Below, one piece after another: positions 38,101 to 49,818 of a stretch of DNA of 64,000 nucleotides. The position numbers were made by a program, and so were the translations under genes. Each line of letters starts with the position of its first letter. The stretch's first letter is position 1. The notes under the pieces are model-generated. The model was given only the letters and a program-made list of their open reading frames with translations, ran no database searches and was not told the DNA's origin. The stretch lies in assembly GCF_001659605.2 (NCBI RefSeq), contig NC_035170.2, positions 17,374,265 to 17,438,264 on the forward strand, written 5' to 3'. The DNA is from Manihot esculenta (lineage: Eukaryota; Streptophyta; Magnoliopsida; Malpighiales; Euphorbiaceae).

Positions 38101-40173
38101 AGGTTCGTACAGGACTTCTCCAAAATTGCAGCTCCTTTAACCAGATTGACCAGAAAGAATCAGAGGTTCGAGTGGACCGATCGAAGTGAAGAAAGCTTTG
38201 AGGAGCTCAAGAAGAGGTTGACTTCAGCACCAGTGTTAGCTCTGCCAACCAGCAATGAGGACTTCACAGTATTCTGTGATGCATCCAGAGTAGGCTTGGG
38301 TTGTGTGTTGATGCAGAATGGTAGGGTGATCGCTTATGCTTCTAGACAGCTAAAGAGGCATGAGATGAATTACCCCACACACGATCTGGAGATGGCAGCA
38401 GTTATCTTTGCCCTCAAGATGTGGAGGCATTACCTCTATGGGGTAAAATGTGAGATCTTCACAGATCATAAGAGCCTGCAGCACATCTTGAGTCAGAGAG
38501 ATTTGAACTTGAGGCAGAGGAGATGGGTAGAACTGCTCAGTGACTATGATTGTAAGATACAGTACCATCCGGGTAGGGCTAATGTAGTAGCTGATGCCTT
38601 AAGCCGGAAATCACTTGGCAGTCTATCCCACGTCACGGCAGAGAGGAGACCGGTGGTGAAGGAATTTTATAAGCTCATTGAGGAGGGTCTACAGATGGAG
38701 TTGTCTGGTACAGGTGCTTTGATCGCACAAATGAAAGTAACCCCCGTGTTTCTGGAGCAGGTGGCTCAGAAACAGCACGAGGACCCAGAGTTAGTGAAGA
38801 TTGCCAGGACTGTTCAGTCAGGCAAAGATAGTGAGTTCAGATTCGATGATAAGGGGATCCTCCGCTATGGGAACAGACTATGTGTACCAGATGACATCGG
38901 GCTTAAAGGAGACATTATGAGAGAGGCTCATAATGCAAGATACAGCATTCACCCTGGAGCCACCAAGATGTATCAAGATCTGAAGAGGGTGTATTGGTGG
39001 CCAGCTATGAAGAGGGAAGTGGCACAATTCGTGTCAGCCTGCGAAATATGTCAGAGGGTGAAGCTGGAACATCAGAAGCCGGCTGGAATGCTTAACCCGC
39101 TACCTATTCCAGAATGGAAATGGGAGAACATAGCTATGGACTTTGTAGTGGGGTTACCGGCAACATCCAACAGACTAGACTCCATATGGGTGATTGTGGA
39201 CAGACTCACCAAATCTGCTCACTTCATTCCAGTTAGGAGCAACTACTCTGTGGATAAGTTAGCGCAGGTTTATGTGGATGAAGTCGTCAGACTACATGGG
39301 GTCCCGGTATCTATAGTGTCAGATAGAGGGCCCCAGTTCACCTCCAGGTTTTGGCGGAGTCTGCAGAGTGCTATGGGTACCAGGTTAGATTTCAGTACTG
39401 CCTTCCACCCCCAGACTGATGGACAGTCAGAGAGGACCATCCAGACCATAGAAGATATGCTCAGAATGTGTGTGCTAGATTTTGGCGGTTCTTGGAAGCA
39501 ACATCTACCTTTGGTGGAGTTTGCCTACAATAACAGCTATCATGCTAGCATAGGGATGGCTCCATATGAAGCTTTATATGGGAGGAAGTGCAGGTCACCC
39601 GTTTGTTGGGAAGAGGTAGGAGAGAGGTCCTTAGCAGGGCCTGAGCTTGTAGAGATCACCAGCAGGGTGGTGCCCATTATCAGAGAAAGGATAAAAACTG
39701 CCACCAGCAGGCAGAAAAGTTATGCAGACATCCGCAGGAAACAGGTAGAGTTTCAGGAGGGGGATCTAGTATTGCTCAAGGTGTCTCCGATGAAAGGGGT
39801 GGTTCGATTTGGTAAGAAGGGTAAGCTAGCTCCGCGGTACATTGGACCCTTTGAAGTTCTGCAAAGGATTGGGAATGTATCGTACAAGCTGGACTTGCCT
39901 GCTTCTATGGAGAGAATCCATCCGGTTTTCCATGTTTCCATGTTGAGGAAGTTCGTGTCAGATCCGGGCAAGGTTCTTAGCGAGCCTGATGTGGAGATCC
40001 AAGAGGATCTCACTTATGTTGAACAGCCGGTGCGGATTCTAGACACTCAGATCAGAAAGTTGAGGAACAAGGAAATCCCGATGGTGAAAGTCCTTTGGAA
40101 CCACCACAATTTGGAAGAATGCACTTGGGAGACCCGGGAGTCCATGCTCCAGCAGTACCCCCACCTCTTCTAA
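35182..40173 (+). CDS. Gag-pol polyprotein of element 3 (1663 aa, intact)
   Basis: One frame encodes all retrotransposon functions. The N-terminal gag has a Pro/Tyr-rich segment (about residues 95-160) and two Cys clusters: [12 protein letters not shown] (about 434) and a CCHC knuckle [14 protein letters not shown] (451-464). Protease: D550 in MDPGASHSF, where DPG replaces the usual DSG/DTG. Reverse transcriptase: FIDDILVYS with D886 and D887. RNase [11 protein letters not shown] with D1033. Integrase: zinc-binding His near 1257 and Cys 1287/1290; catalytic triad D1320, D1381, E1417, spacing D-60-D-35-E. The last about 50 residues (VEQPVRILD...[16 protein letters not shown]) resemble the chromodomain of chromoviruses. 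ATG 35182 is chosen because it opens the frame, aligns with the other two copies and follows a conserved acceptor-like TTTCTCAG. Replication and integration would occur in virus-like particles and nucleus. Confidence 0.97.
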   Translation: MRGTRRSARLTGIPPQDEGIDARPSTLPRAMSSRSNRDRAVRDPRRSLDLGRSRSVRGTVQGGMSEDMGDQMDVDQRRDGSLGVSMSEEGMGESQGGTQASGFVQPPHYPPYTQNPGYSMGGTSDYPSFNPYPTQMPYPPYYPPYPQYPVYPPPPYYPNPANPTSGDAVPPPPPAPTCPDTQIPQPSSSGGSKAKMTDYMKLGAPQFESGDDPFVYLEKVKMITEEIGADDSRAIQMAGFTLKCKKAREWFKNYVKPRVDSLSWEEFANEFAGWAFPDSSRELKMIEFEQLRQTDDMSVDEYTDRFMELLPFAGQDLSTDQKKSRRYIMKLHPRYSSLVQSADRESFHAIVDMARRMEASAIVQGTVKQTVAQASGSKTPGGGRLDPSTLSAAASGSKRWGKPKGKKNKFWNKVKSSLGFGSGSSSGADNAACAKCGRPHRGLCRYGTTTCYRCGQEGHMSWQCPKAVPTAQTQQTASGSVAQPVAPAATQASGRGRGRGSASSSAGFRGEGPSAPARIFTMTQQEANTSNTVVSGNLIIGCSDVYALMDPGASHSFIAPRAVQRLGLMVSGLECPLWVSGPKCDPSVAESVCQCSPVFIEGRCLSADLVVLDLTDFDVILGMDWLSTHGATLDCRDKVVKFRCQDGSEVVFRGDKRGTPRGLISALQARRLLRRGCQGFLAHVRELDSHVREPALVPVVSEFLDVFPDELPGLPPAREIEFEMELMPGTRPISIPPYRMAPAEMKELKEQLQELVDKGFIRPSTSPWGAPVLFVKKKDGSLRLCIDYRQLNKVTIKNKYPLPRIDDLFDQLAGAGCFSKIDLRSGYHQLRIREEDVPKTAFRTRYGHYEFLVMPFGLTNAPAAFMDLMNRIFRPYLDHFVIVFIDDILVYSRNAEEHAHHLRIVLQTLREHGLYAKFSKCEFWLRSISFLGHIVSENGIEVDPKKVEAVTNWPRPTSVTEIRSFLGLAGYYRRFVQDFSKIAAPLTRLTRKNQRFEWTDRSEESFEELKKRLTSAPVLALPTSNEDFTVFCDASRVGLGCVLMQNGRVIAYASRQLKRHEMNYPTHDLEMAAVIFALKMWRHYLYGVKCEIFTDHKSLQHILSQRDLNLRQRRWVELLSDYDCKIQYHPGRANVVADALSRKSLGSLSHVTAERRPVVKEFYKLIEEGLQMELSGTGALIAQMKVTPVFLEQVAQKQHEDPELVKIARTVQSGKDSEFRFDDKGILRYGNRLCVPDDIGLKGDIMREAHNARYSIHPGATKMYQDLKRVYWWPAMKREVAQFVSACEICQRVKLEHQKPAGMLNPLPIPEWKWENIAMDFVVGLPATSNRLDSIWVIVDRLTKSAHFIPVRSNYSVDKLAQVYVDEVVRLHGVPVSIVSDRGPQFTSRFWRSLQSAMGTRLDFSTAFHPQTDGQSERTIQTIEDMLRMCVLDFGGSWKQHLPLVEFAYNNSYHASIGMAPYEALYGRKCRSPVCWEEVGERSLAGPELVEITSRVVPIIRERIKTATSRQKSYADIRRKQVEFQEGDLVLLKVSPMKGVVRFGKKGKLAPRYIGPFEVLQRIGNVSYKLDLPASMERIHPVFHVSMLRKFVSDPGKVLSEPDVEIQEDLTYVEQPVRILDTQIRKLRNKEIPMVKVLWNHHNLEECTWETRESMLQQYPHLF

Positions 40174-40252
40174 GGTTAGTTGAGATGTGTTCCATGTGCT
40201 ATATGTGTTACATGTATGTTATGTTTGTTTCGCTATGCATGTACTAGTTGAG

Positions 40253-40289
40253 GAACATTCGGGGACGAATGTTCATAAGGGGGGGAGAA
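40253..40289 (+). promoter_or_regulatory. Hairpin and polypurine tract of element 3
   Basis: GAACATTCG (40253-40261) and CGAATGTTC (40266-40274) form a perfect 9-bp stem with a GGGA loop, a GNRA-type tetraloop. Two bases later the polypurine tract AAGGGGGGGAGAA (40277-40289) abuts the 3' LTR. Confidence 0.85.
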
Positions 40290-42587
40290 TGTAATACCCG
40301 GCTAGACTCCGGTATCGGAATTCCTACCGTCCGGTGGAATTTGGGTGTCGGAAACCTCTAGAAGGGTAAAAGCATGTTTTTATAAAATGTTTTCATGTAT
40401 TTTAATGTTTTAAGTATGATTTTATATAAGTTTTTGCATGAAATTTCTTTAAGGAAAAACCCAAGTTCGGCCGCCGAAACTCACTTTCGGCCGCCGAACA
40501 TGCATGGACTTTGGGAGGCACGTTAGGCCCCCGAAAGTCTAAGTGAGGGAAGTGCAGGTTCGGCCGCCGAACCTTATGTTCGGCCGCCGAACATTTGCAT
40601 GGATGCGGAGGCACATTCGGCCCCCGAACGTGGCCTGGCCAGCCACTATAAAAGGGTCCCCTTGGTCCGCACGGGCGAGCTTTTCTCTCCCATTGTCGGC
40701 CAAGGTGAGTCTCCACCGTTCCTCCCTCGATCTCGAGTGTTTCCTCTAGATCTTTCATGATTTTAACAAGTTTATAACTTTGTTTTGAAGATTTGTGAGC
40801 TTTGAGCAAGTTTTGAGTGCTTGGAGGTTCAAAGAGCTTAACCTCTCCATCTCCAAGCTAGGATCGCTTTCCTCTCGTTTCTTCAAGAGGTAAGGGTCGA
40901 TCTTGAACCCTTTTTATGTTTTAAACAAGTTTTAAGTAAGATCTATGGGTAGAATGCATGTTAGGACATATGTTGTGTTTATGGGTTTAAGTTGTGATGT
41001 TTGAGCAATGTAGCTTGATTGTGTGTGAATGAAGTGTTGTAGATGGGGTATATGCATGTTTGAGACCCCTAGGAACTTGTATGTGTGTTTTGGTTGAGAA
41101 ATATGCATGATCTATGGTTTTAGGAGGCAGGAGGTTCATTTGAACCAAGTTTCTGCCATTTGGCAGAAACCAGGTTCGGCAGCCGAAGGGAGTTTCGGCC
41201 GCCGAACCCCTCTTGTGAAGGCAGCTTTCGGCTGCCGAAGGTGCCCCCGAAAAGAGACTTTCGTCTCTGTCTGGCACTTTCGGCCGCCGAAGGTGCCGCC
41301 GAACCTAGCTGAGTTTCGTCTCTGTCCAGGACTTTCGGCCGCCGAAGGTGCCGCCGAAGGTGCCCTGTTCAGCCATTTCATGCATATTTTCTGTGATGTT
41401 TTCAGGATGTTTTAGGGGGTTTTTGGGGGATTTATTAGAGTTATATTTATATATGTTTGGTCCCTCATTGGAGTCCACCTGTGTAGGTTCGGACCCGAGG
41501 AACCGAGGACCCCAGCAGTGAGTGAGCTGCTTCAGTGTCTGGTCAGAGCTAACCAGAGGTGAGTGGAAACAAGCTTAATGTTTTAAATCAAGCAATTAAA
41601 TGTTTTGAGCATGTTTCATGCATCATGATGACATGTAATAGGCTGATTGCATTAGTTCACGAATATGTCGCATTGCATTTTATTTTGTGGTTGTGGGTGA
41701 ATGCTGTATGATCCAATTAGTCCACGAGACTTAATATATGATATGACAGGAAGACCAGGACCCCATGCTACGGCCTGGCACGAGACTTTATGTATGTATG
41801 ACAGGAAGACCAGGACCCCATGCTACGGCCTGGCACGAGGCTTTATATATGTTATGACAGGAAGACCAGGACCCCATGCTACGGCCTGGCACGAGACTTT
41901 ATGTATGTTATGACAGGAAGACCAGGACCCCATGCTACGGCCTGGCACGAGACTATGTTGGGACTAATTGGTGACAGGTTCACCCTTGATGTGAATTGTC
42001 TGTGATATGATGCATTTCATGAAAGCATGAATTTTAATATAATGTTTTTAGTTTCTGCTCACTGGGCTTTTAGCTCACCCCTCTCCCCTAACCCCCAGGT
42101 TTGCAGGTACGGGATTGATAGAGAAGAAAAGAAGAGAAAAGTCATATGTATGTAATAGCTAGAGTGTGGACATGACAAATGATAAGAATGTAATGTAAAG
42201 TTTTGAACAGTTATGTTTATGTAATTATGTTATTGAGGATAGAGTCGTGCTTGACCATAGTATGTGTTAATCCCTTGGTATGTACATGATCTTATTTTAT
42301 GATGTATATGTGTACCAACTCAACACAGGATATATATTGCCCATTGAGGCTTTGATGAAATCCCATAGAGGGATTAATGTTTATGTATATGATGAGTACA
42401 GTGCATGCACAGGTTGAGTTTGGTATATGAAGAAAAAGAAAAGTTTTTAATTCTTATGTATGTTTGTTGATCATGTATGGGATTAAACAGGTAAACAGGA
42501 AGTATGTAGGCTTGCTACGGGTTCCGGCGGCCTTAAGCCGACCTGAATCCTAGCGCCGGTAGCGGTCCGGATTTCCGGGGCGTTACA
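40290..42587 (+). repeat. 3' LTR of element 3
   Basis: Same length as the 5' LTR (offset 7645 bp) with no difference seen in the parts compared. It is followed by GCACG and the resumed gag frame of element 2. Confidence 0.96.
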
Positions 42588-45500
42588 GCACGAGCGCCCG
42601 TCCTCCAGCATTGCCTAGGGCAATGTCTAGCAGGTCCAACAGGGACAGAGCAGCAAGAGACCCTAGAAGGTCTTTGGATCTGGGTAGAAGCAGATCAGTA
42701 AGAGGAACAGTTCGGGGAGGAGTGTCAGAGGACATGGGGGATGATATGGATGTAGAGCAGAGGAGGGATGGCAGTTTGGGAGTCAGTATGTCAGAAGAGG
42801 GAATGGGAGAGTCCCAAGGAGGCACTCAGGCCTCGGGATTTGTTCAACCACCCCACTATCCACATTTCTCACAACATCCCGGGTATTCGATGGGAGGTAC
42901 ATCGGATTACCCTAGCTTCACCCCTTATCCCACACAGATGCCATACCCACCATACTACCCACCATATTCACAATACCCAATGTATCCACCCCCACCTTAC
43001 TATCCAAATCCAGAAAACCCTACCACAGAAAATGTTGCCCCACCTCCACCACCTACAGAACCAGCAGCCCCAGTTACTCAACCTTCTAGACCTAGCTCAG
43101 CCAGTGGGAGCAAGGCCAAAATGACCGACTACATGAAGTTGGGTGCTCCTCAATATGAAAAAGGAGATGACCCGTTTGTGTACCTTGAGAGGGTGAAAGT
43201 GATCACAGATGAGATTGGAGCAGATGATAGTAGAGCCATTCAGATGGCCGGGTTCACACTCAAATGCAAGAAGGCCCGTGAGTGGTTTAAGAATTACGTG
43301 AACCCGAGGGTGGACAGCATGTCTTAGGAAGAGTTTGCAAACGAGTTTGCGGGATGGGCTTTCCCCGATAGGTCGAGGGAGCTAAAGATGATAGAGTTTG
43401 AACAGTTGAGGCAAACCGATGAGATGAGTGTAGAAGAGTTCACAGACAAATTCTTGGAGCTGTTGCCATTTGCAGGGCAAAACCTTGACACAGACCAGAA
43501 GAAGTCAAGGAGGTATATCATGAAACTCCACTCCAGATATTCCTCCTTGATCCAGTCAGCAGATAGGGAGAGCTTCCATGCCATAGTGGATATGGCTCGG
43601 AAAATGGAGGCCAGTGCCATCGTTCAGAGAACAGTTAAACAGTCAGTGGCACAGCCTTCTGGTTCTAAGACCCCAGGCTCTTCTTCTTTTAGTGCAGCAG
43701 CTTCAGGCAGCAAGAGGTGGAGCAGTACCACCAAGAAGCAGAAGAAGAACAAGTTTTGGAACAAGGTTAAGTCCAGTCTGGGATTAGGGGGCGGCTCAAG
43801 CTCTGGTGCTGATAATGCAGTTTGTGCAAAGTGTGGTAGGCTACACAGGGGAGTTTGTCGGGCTGGGATAGCAGCCTGCTTCAGATGCGGGCAAGAGGGA
43901 CACATGGCTCGGGAGTGTCCTAGGGCAGCTTTTGGAGTACAGTCTCAGCAGACAGCTTCTGGTAGTGTGGCTCAGCCAGCAGCTCCAGCCATGACTCAGG
44001 CCAGTGGCAGAGGCAGAGGGAGAGGGGCAGCCTCTTCTTCAGTGGGTTTCAGAGGTGAAGGTCCATCAGCTCCAGCACGGATCTTCACAATGACTCAGCA
44101 GGAGGCAGATGCATCTAACACCGTGGTGGCAGGTAACTTAGTCATTGGTTGTTCAGATGTGTATGCCTTGATGGACCCTGGTGCATCTCATTCTTTTATT
44201 GCTCCGAGAGCCGTTCAGAGGTTGGGGTTGATGATCTCTGAGTTAGAGTGTCCTCTCTGGGTCAGTGGACCCAAGTGTGATCCATCAGTGGCAGAGTCAG
44301 TCTGCCAGTGCAGTCCAGTCTTTGTTGAGGGAAGATGCCTTTCCGCCGACCTTGTGGTTCTAGACTTGACAGATTTTGACGTCATTCTAGGGATGGATTG
44401 GTTATCTACCCATGGTGCTACCTTGGACTGCAGGGACAAGGTAGTCAGGTTCAGAGGTCAGGATGGGTCAGAGGTTGTCTTCAGGGGAGACAGGAGGGGT
44501 ACACCTAGAGGTCTGATATCAGCTCTTCAGGCTCGTAGGTTGCTTAGGAAAGGATGTCAGGGGTATTTGGCTCATGTGAGAGAGCTTAGCAGTCAAGTTA
44601 GAGAGCCCGCCTCGGTGCCAGTGGTTAGAGAGTTTCTAGATGTCTTCCCAGACGAGCTGCTAGGTTTACCACCTGCTAGGGAGATAGAGTTCGAGATAGA
44701 ACTGATGCCTGGAACCCGATCGATCTCTATCCCTCCCTACAGGATGGCTCCAGCCGAGTTGAAGGAATTGAAAGAACAGTTGCAAGAGCTGGTAGACAAG
44801 GGCTTCATCCGACCGAGTACCTCACCTTGGGGTGCTCCAGTCTTGTTTGTGAGAAAGAAGGATGGATCCCTTAGACTTTGTATCGACTACAGGCAGTTGA
44901 ACAAAGTCACTACCAAGAACAAGTACCCATTGCCAAGGATCGATGATCTATTCGACCAGCTAGCAGGAGCGGGTTGTTTCTCCAAAATAGATCTGAGATC
45001 GGGGTACCATCAGCTGAGGATTAGAGAAGAAGATGTGCCAAAGACAGCTTTCAGGACCAGATATGGGCATTTTGAGTTCCTTGTAATGCCGTTCGGGTTA
45101 ACCAACGCCCCTGCAGCATTCATGGATCTCATGAACAGAGTGTTTAGTCAATACCTGGATCACTTTGTTATTGTCTTCATAGATGATATCTTAGTGTATT
45201 CCAGGAATGCAGAGGAGCATGCCCATCATCTGAGGTTGGTTCTGCAGACCTTGAGGGAACATGGCTTGTATGCCAAGTTCTCCAAGTGTGAGTTCTGGCT
45301 GAGGAGCATTTCATTCTTGGGGCATGTAGTGTCAGAGAATGGGATAGAGGTGGACCCCAAGAAGACAGAAACTGTGGCTAACTGGCCTAGACCCACTTCA
45401 GTGACAGAGATCAGGAGTTTCTTGGGTTTGGCAGGTTACTACATGAGGTTCGTTCAGGACTTCTCAAAAATAGCAGCTCCTCTGACCAGACTAACCAGGA

Positions 45501-47589
45501 AGAATCAGAAGTTTCTGTGGACCGACCAATGCGAAGAGAGTTTTGAAGAGCTTAAGAAGAGGTTGACTTCAGCACCAGTTTTAGCTCTGCCATCTAGTGA
45601 TGAGGACTTTACCGTCTTTTGTGACGCGTCCCGTGTGGGACTGGGTTGTGTACTGATGCAGAATGAGAGGGTGATTGCTTATGCTTCTAGACAGCTAAAG
45701 AAGCATGAGTTGAATTACCCCACACATGACCTAGAGATGGCAGCAGTAATCTTTGCACTCAAGATGTGGAGGCACTACCTCTATGGGGTAAAATGTGAGA
45801 TCTTCATAGATCATAAAAGCCTGCAGTACATCCTGAGTCAAAGAGATCTGAACTTGAGACAGAGGAGATGGGTAGAGCTGCTGAGTGACTATGATTGCAA
45901 GATTCAGTATCATCCGGGTAAGGCGAATGTCGTGGCAGACGCCCTAAGCCGGAAGTCACTAGGCAGTCTATCCCACATCATGGCAGAGAGGAGACCAGTG
46001 GTGAAGGAGTTTTACAAGCTCATTGATGAAGGTCTACAGTTGGAGTTGTCTGGTACAGGTGCTTTAGTGGCTCAGATGAGAGTGACACCTGTGTTTCTGT
46101 AGCAAGTGGCTCAGAAATAGCATGAGGATCCAGAGTTAGTGAAGATTGCCAGGACTGTTCAGTCAGGCAAAGACAGTGAGTTCAGATTTGACAGTAAGGG
46201 AATCCTCCGCTATGGGAGTCGATTATGTGTACCAGATGACATAGGGCTAAAAGTAGACATTATGAGGGAGGCTCATAATGCGAGATACAACGTTCACCCC
46301 GGAGCCACCAAGATGTATCAAGATCTGAAGAAAGTGTATTGGTGGCCAGCGATGAAGAAAGAAGTCGCACAGTTCGTGTCAGCCTGCGAAGTGTGTCAGA
46401 GGGTGAAGCTGGAACATCAGAAGCCGGCTGGAATGCTTAACCCACTACCTATTCCAGAGTGGAAATGGGAAAACATAGCTATGGACTTCGTAGTGGGGTT
46501 ACCGGCGACGTCCAACAGATTGGACTCCATATGGGTGATTGTGGACAGACTCACCAAATCTGCTCACTTCATCCCTGTCAGGAGTGGCTATTCTGTGGAC
46601 AAGTTGGCGCAGGTGTATGTGGACGAGATCGTCAGGCTGCATGGGGTTCCTGTTTCGATAGTGTCGGATAGAGGGCCCCAGTTCACCTCCAGATTTTGGC
46701 GGAGTCTGCAGAATGCCAAGGGTACTAGATTGGATTTTAGCACTGCTTTCCATCCACAGACGGACGGACAGTCGGAAAGGACCATCCAGACCATAGAGGA
46801 TATGCTCAGAATGTGTGTGCTGGACTTTGGCGGTTCTTGGAGGCAGCATCTACCTTTGGTGGAGTTTGCCTACAATAACAGCCATCATGCTAGCATCGGG
46901 ATGGCCCCATATGAAGCTTTATATGGAAGGAAGTGCAGATCACCTGTTTGCTGGGAAGAGGTTGGAGAAAAGGCCTTGGCAGGGCCTGAGCTAGTAGAGA
47001 TCACCAGCAGGGTGGTACCCATAATCAGAGAGAGAATCAAGACTGCTGCGAGCAGACAGAAGAGTTATGCAGACATCCGCAGAAGGCTAGTAGAGTTTCA
47101 AGAGGGGGATCTGGTATTGCTTAAGGTGTCTCCAATGAAAGGAGTGGTTCGGTTCGGGAGGAAAGGTAAGCTGGCTCCACGGTACATCGGACCCTTTGAA
47201 GTCCTGCAAAGGATTGGGAATGTATCGTACAAGCTGGATTTACCTGCTTCAATGGCAAGAATCCATCCGGTTTTCCATGTTTCTATATTGAGGAAGTTTG
47301 TGTAAGATCCGGGCAAGGTTCTTAGTGAGCCAGATGTGGAGATTCAAGAGAATCTCACTTATGTTGAACAACCAGTACGGATCCTAGACACCCAGATCAG
47401 AAAATTGAGGAACAAGGAAATCCCGATGGTGAAAGTCCTTTGGAACCACCACAATTTGGAAGAATGCACTTGGGAGACATGGGAGTCCATGCTCCAGCAA
47501 TACCCTTATCTTTTCTGAGGTTGGTCCCTTGTGAGTTTTATGTGTTTTGTATGTATGTTATGCGTATGCCATGCTAGGTGCTAGTTGAG

Positions 47590-47626
47590 GAACATTCGGG
47601 GACGAATGTTCTTAAGGGGGGGAGAA
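47590..47626 (+). promoter_or_regulatory. Hairpin and polypurine tract of element 2
   Basis: GAACATTCG (47590-47598), loop GGGA, CGAATGTTC (47603-47611), then AAGGGGGGGAGAA (47614-47626) next to the 3' LTR; same arrangement as element 3. Confidence 0.85.
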
Positions 47627-49818
47627 TGTAATACCCGGCTAGACTCCGGTATCGGAATTCCAACCGTCCAGTGGAATCTCGGATGTCGGAGACCTCTAGA
47701 AGGGGTAAAATCATGTTTTCACAAATGTTTTCATGTTTTAATGATTTTTAAGTAAGAAAGAATTTGAGTTTTTAAATGAAAAAGACCATGGAACCTTCAC
47801 CAGGTTCGGCCGCCGAAAGTCATGTTCGGCCGCCGAACGTGGATAGGTTTTGGGAGCACTTTTGGCCTCCGAAAGTTTTGTTTGAAAGAAACCACGTTCG
47901 GCCGCCGAACCTCATGTTCGGCCGCCGAACATGCATGAGATGTGGGGGCACGTTCGGCCCCCGAACGTGAACTGGCCAGCCCCTATATAAGAGCTCCATA
48001 GCCGAAACGGGTGAGTTTTCTCCCCATTTTCGGCCACGGTGAGTTCTTGCTCCTCCATGGTTCGTTTTTTATGATTTTCCTTCAATCCTTCATGTTTTAA
48101 CAAGGTTTATGTCGTTTTTGAAGAGATTTGAGCAAGTTTTGGAGCTTTGAGGTTCAAGAACTCAAAATCTCCCACCTCCGAGTTTAGGACGTCTCCCTCT
48201 CGATCTTCAAGAGGTAAGAGCCGATCTTAAGCTCATTTTATGTTTAAAGTAAGTTTTATGCTAGATCTATGGGGTAGAATGCATGTTTAGCTCATAGTTA
48301 GGTTTTTGAGTTAATGTTATGTTTGAGCAATGTGGCTTGGATTGTGTTGTTATTGTGTGTTGTAGTTGGGATTTTAGGTAGTTTGAAACCCCTAGGAGCC
48401 AATGTGTGTGTTTTTGCATGATTTGGTGAGTTATATGCATGTTGGATTGGATGGAAGAAGATTTTGTGCAAAGGGAGCCAAGTTTCTGCCCTTTGGCAGA
48501 AACCAGGTTCGGCAGCCGAAGGAACTTTCGACCGCCGAAGGAACTTTCAGCCGCCGAACATGGCTTGGGAGGCAAGCCTTTCGGCTGCCGAAGTTGCCCC
48601 CGAAAAGAGACTTTCGTCTCTGTCTGGGACTTTCGGCCGCCGAACCTGCCTGGGTTTCGGCTCTGGAGGGACTTTCGGCCGCCGAAGGTGCCGCCGAACC
48701 TGCCCTGTCCAGCCTTCCTTTGCATGTTTTTGCATGATTGTTTTGAGGTATTTTAGGGGGTTTTTGGGGAGTAGTTTAGAGTTATGTTCTTGTATGTTTT
48801 GTCCCTCACTTGAGTCCACCTGTGTAGGTTCGGACCCGAGGAACCGAGGACCCCAGCAGTGAGTCAGTCACTTCAGAGTCAGTAGAGCTTCAGCCAGAGG
48901 TGAGTGGAATAACTCTTATGCTTTTAAATAAATAAACCAGTTTTAACATGATTCACGCATCATGAATGTCATGAGATAATAGGGTGTTGCATTAGACTCA
49001 CGAATATGTTGCATTGCATATTATGTTTGATGATGTGGATGAATGTTGAATGATCCATTAGTCCCCCTATGCTATGATAATGATGATACGGTACGGAAGA
49101 CCAGTGAGGCCCATTCTACGCCCCTGGCACTATGTAAGAGAAAGACCAGTGAGGCCCATTCTACGCCCCTGGCACAGTTGGACATGTAGGGGACTATTGG
49201 TGACAAATTCATCCTTGATGTGATTAGCTGTGTTGTGATGCATTCCATGTTATCATATGTTTTAAATTGTTTTATTATTCTGCTCACTGGGCTCTTGTAG
49301 CTCACCCCTCTCCCTTAACCCCCAGGCTTGCAGGTACAGGGTAGACCAGGAGGTCAGCAAGAGTAAAGAAGTCCTTGTTTTGTAATGGATAGAAAGTGGA
49401 CATGACAAATTATGTAATGATTTAATGTTATGTTTAGCCATGTTATGTAATGATGAGATTAAGGTTTAGAAGTGTGCTTGACTATAGTTTGTTGTAATCC
49501 CTTTTTGTTATATACATGATCTTGATGTCTATTGATGTTTATGTTTTACCAACTCAACTTCTGAGGTATCGCCCGTTGGGGCAAATGATGAGATCCCACA
49601 GAGGGATTAATGTTTAAGTTATGCTATGTATAGTGCATGCACAGGTTGAGTTTGGTGTATGAGGAAAAGAAAAGTTTTAAATTTTTATGTATGATTGTTG
49701 ATCATGTATGGGATTGAACAGGTTCACAGGTTACATGTTAGGCTTGCTACGGGTCCCGGCGGCCTTAAGCCGATCTGGATCCTAGCGCCGGTAGCGGTCC
49801 GATTTTTGGGTCGTTACA
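47627..49818 (+). repeat. 3' LTR of element 2
   Basis: 2192 bp, TGTAATACCC to TTGGGTCGTTACA. It differs from the 5' LTR by substitutions and by a small duplication near 48531-48556 that adds a palindrome unit, and has lost another near 48640. Confidence 0.95.

Larger units (their letters stand above)
32645..42587 (+). mobile_element. Intact Tekay-type chromovirus (element 3), youngest insertion
   Basis: A 9943-bp Ty3/Gypsy element with 5' LTR 32645-34942, 3' LTR 40290-42587 (both exactly 2298 bp) and a perfect GCACG duplication (32640-32644 and 42588-42592). The predicted short peptides inside both LTRs are the same and every stretch I compared matched base for base, indicating a very recent insertion. 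Primer-binding site, one uninterrupted gag-pol frame, hairpin and polypurine tract are all present. LTR 3' end is CCGGGGCGTTACA (subfamily C). It looks autonomous by sequence; whether it is transcribed cannot be told. Confidence 0.98.
32585..47518 (+). pseudogene. Gag-pol of element 2, split by element 3 and by four stops
   Basis: The frame starts at ATG 32585, runs 20 codons to 32644, is interrupted by element 3, and resumes in the same phase at 42593 after the GCACG duplication, ending TGA at 47516-47518. Domains match element 3: zinc knuckle ([15 protein letters not shown]), protease (DPGASHSF), RT (FIDDILVYS), RNase H, integrase (CEVCQRVK, SDRGPQF, DGQSERT) and chromodomain-like tail. Stops: TAG 43325-43327 (Trp in element 3), TAG 46100-46102 (Glu), TAG 46118-46120 (Gln) and TAA 47303-47305 (Ser). 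No frameshift is present. Confidence 0.95.
30128..49818 (+). mobile_element. Complete but inactivated Tekay-type chromovirus (element 2), split by element 3
   Basis: 5' LTR 30128-32313 (2186 bp), 3' LTR 47627-49818 (2192 bp), perfect CATAG duplication (30123-30127 and 49819-49823). Primer-binding site, gag-pol frame, hairpin and polypurine tract are present. The LTRs are similar but not identical: the first base after CGGC is T in one and A near the start of the other (CTGGACT/CTAGACT), and the 3' LTR has an extra palindrome unit near 48531-48556. Element 3 sits 60 nt into its gag frame. Confidence 0.97.
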
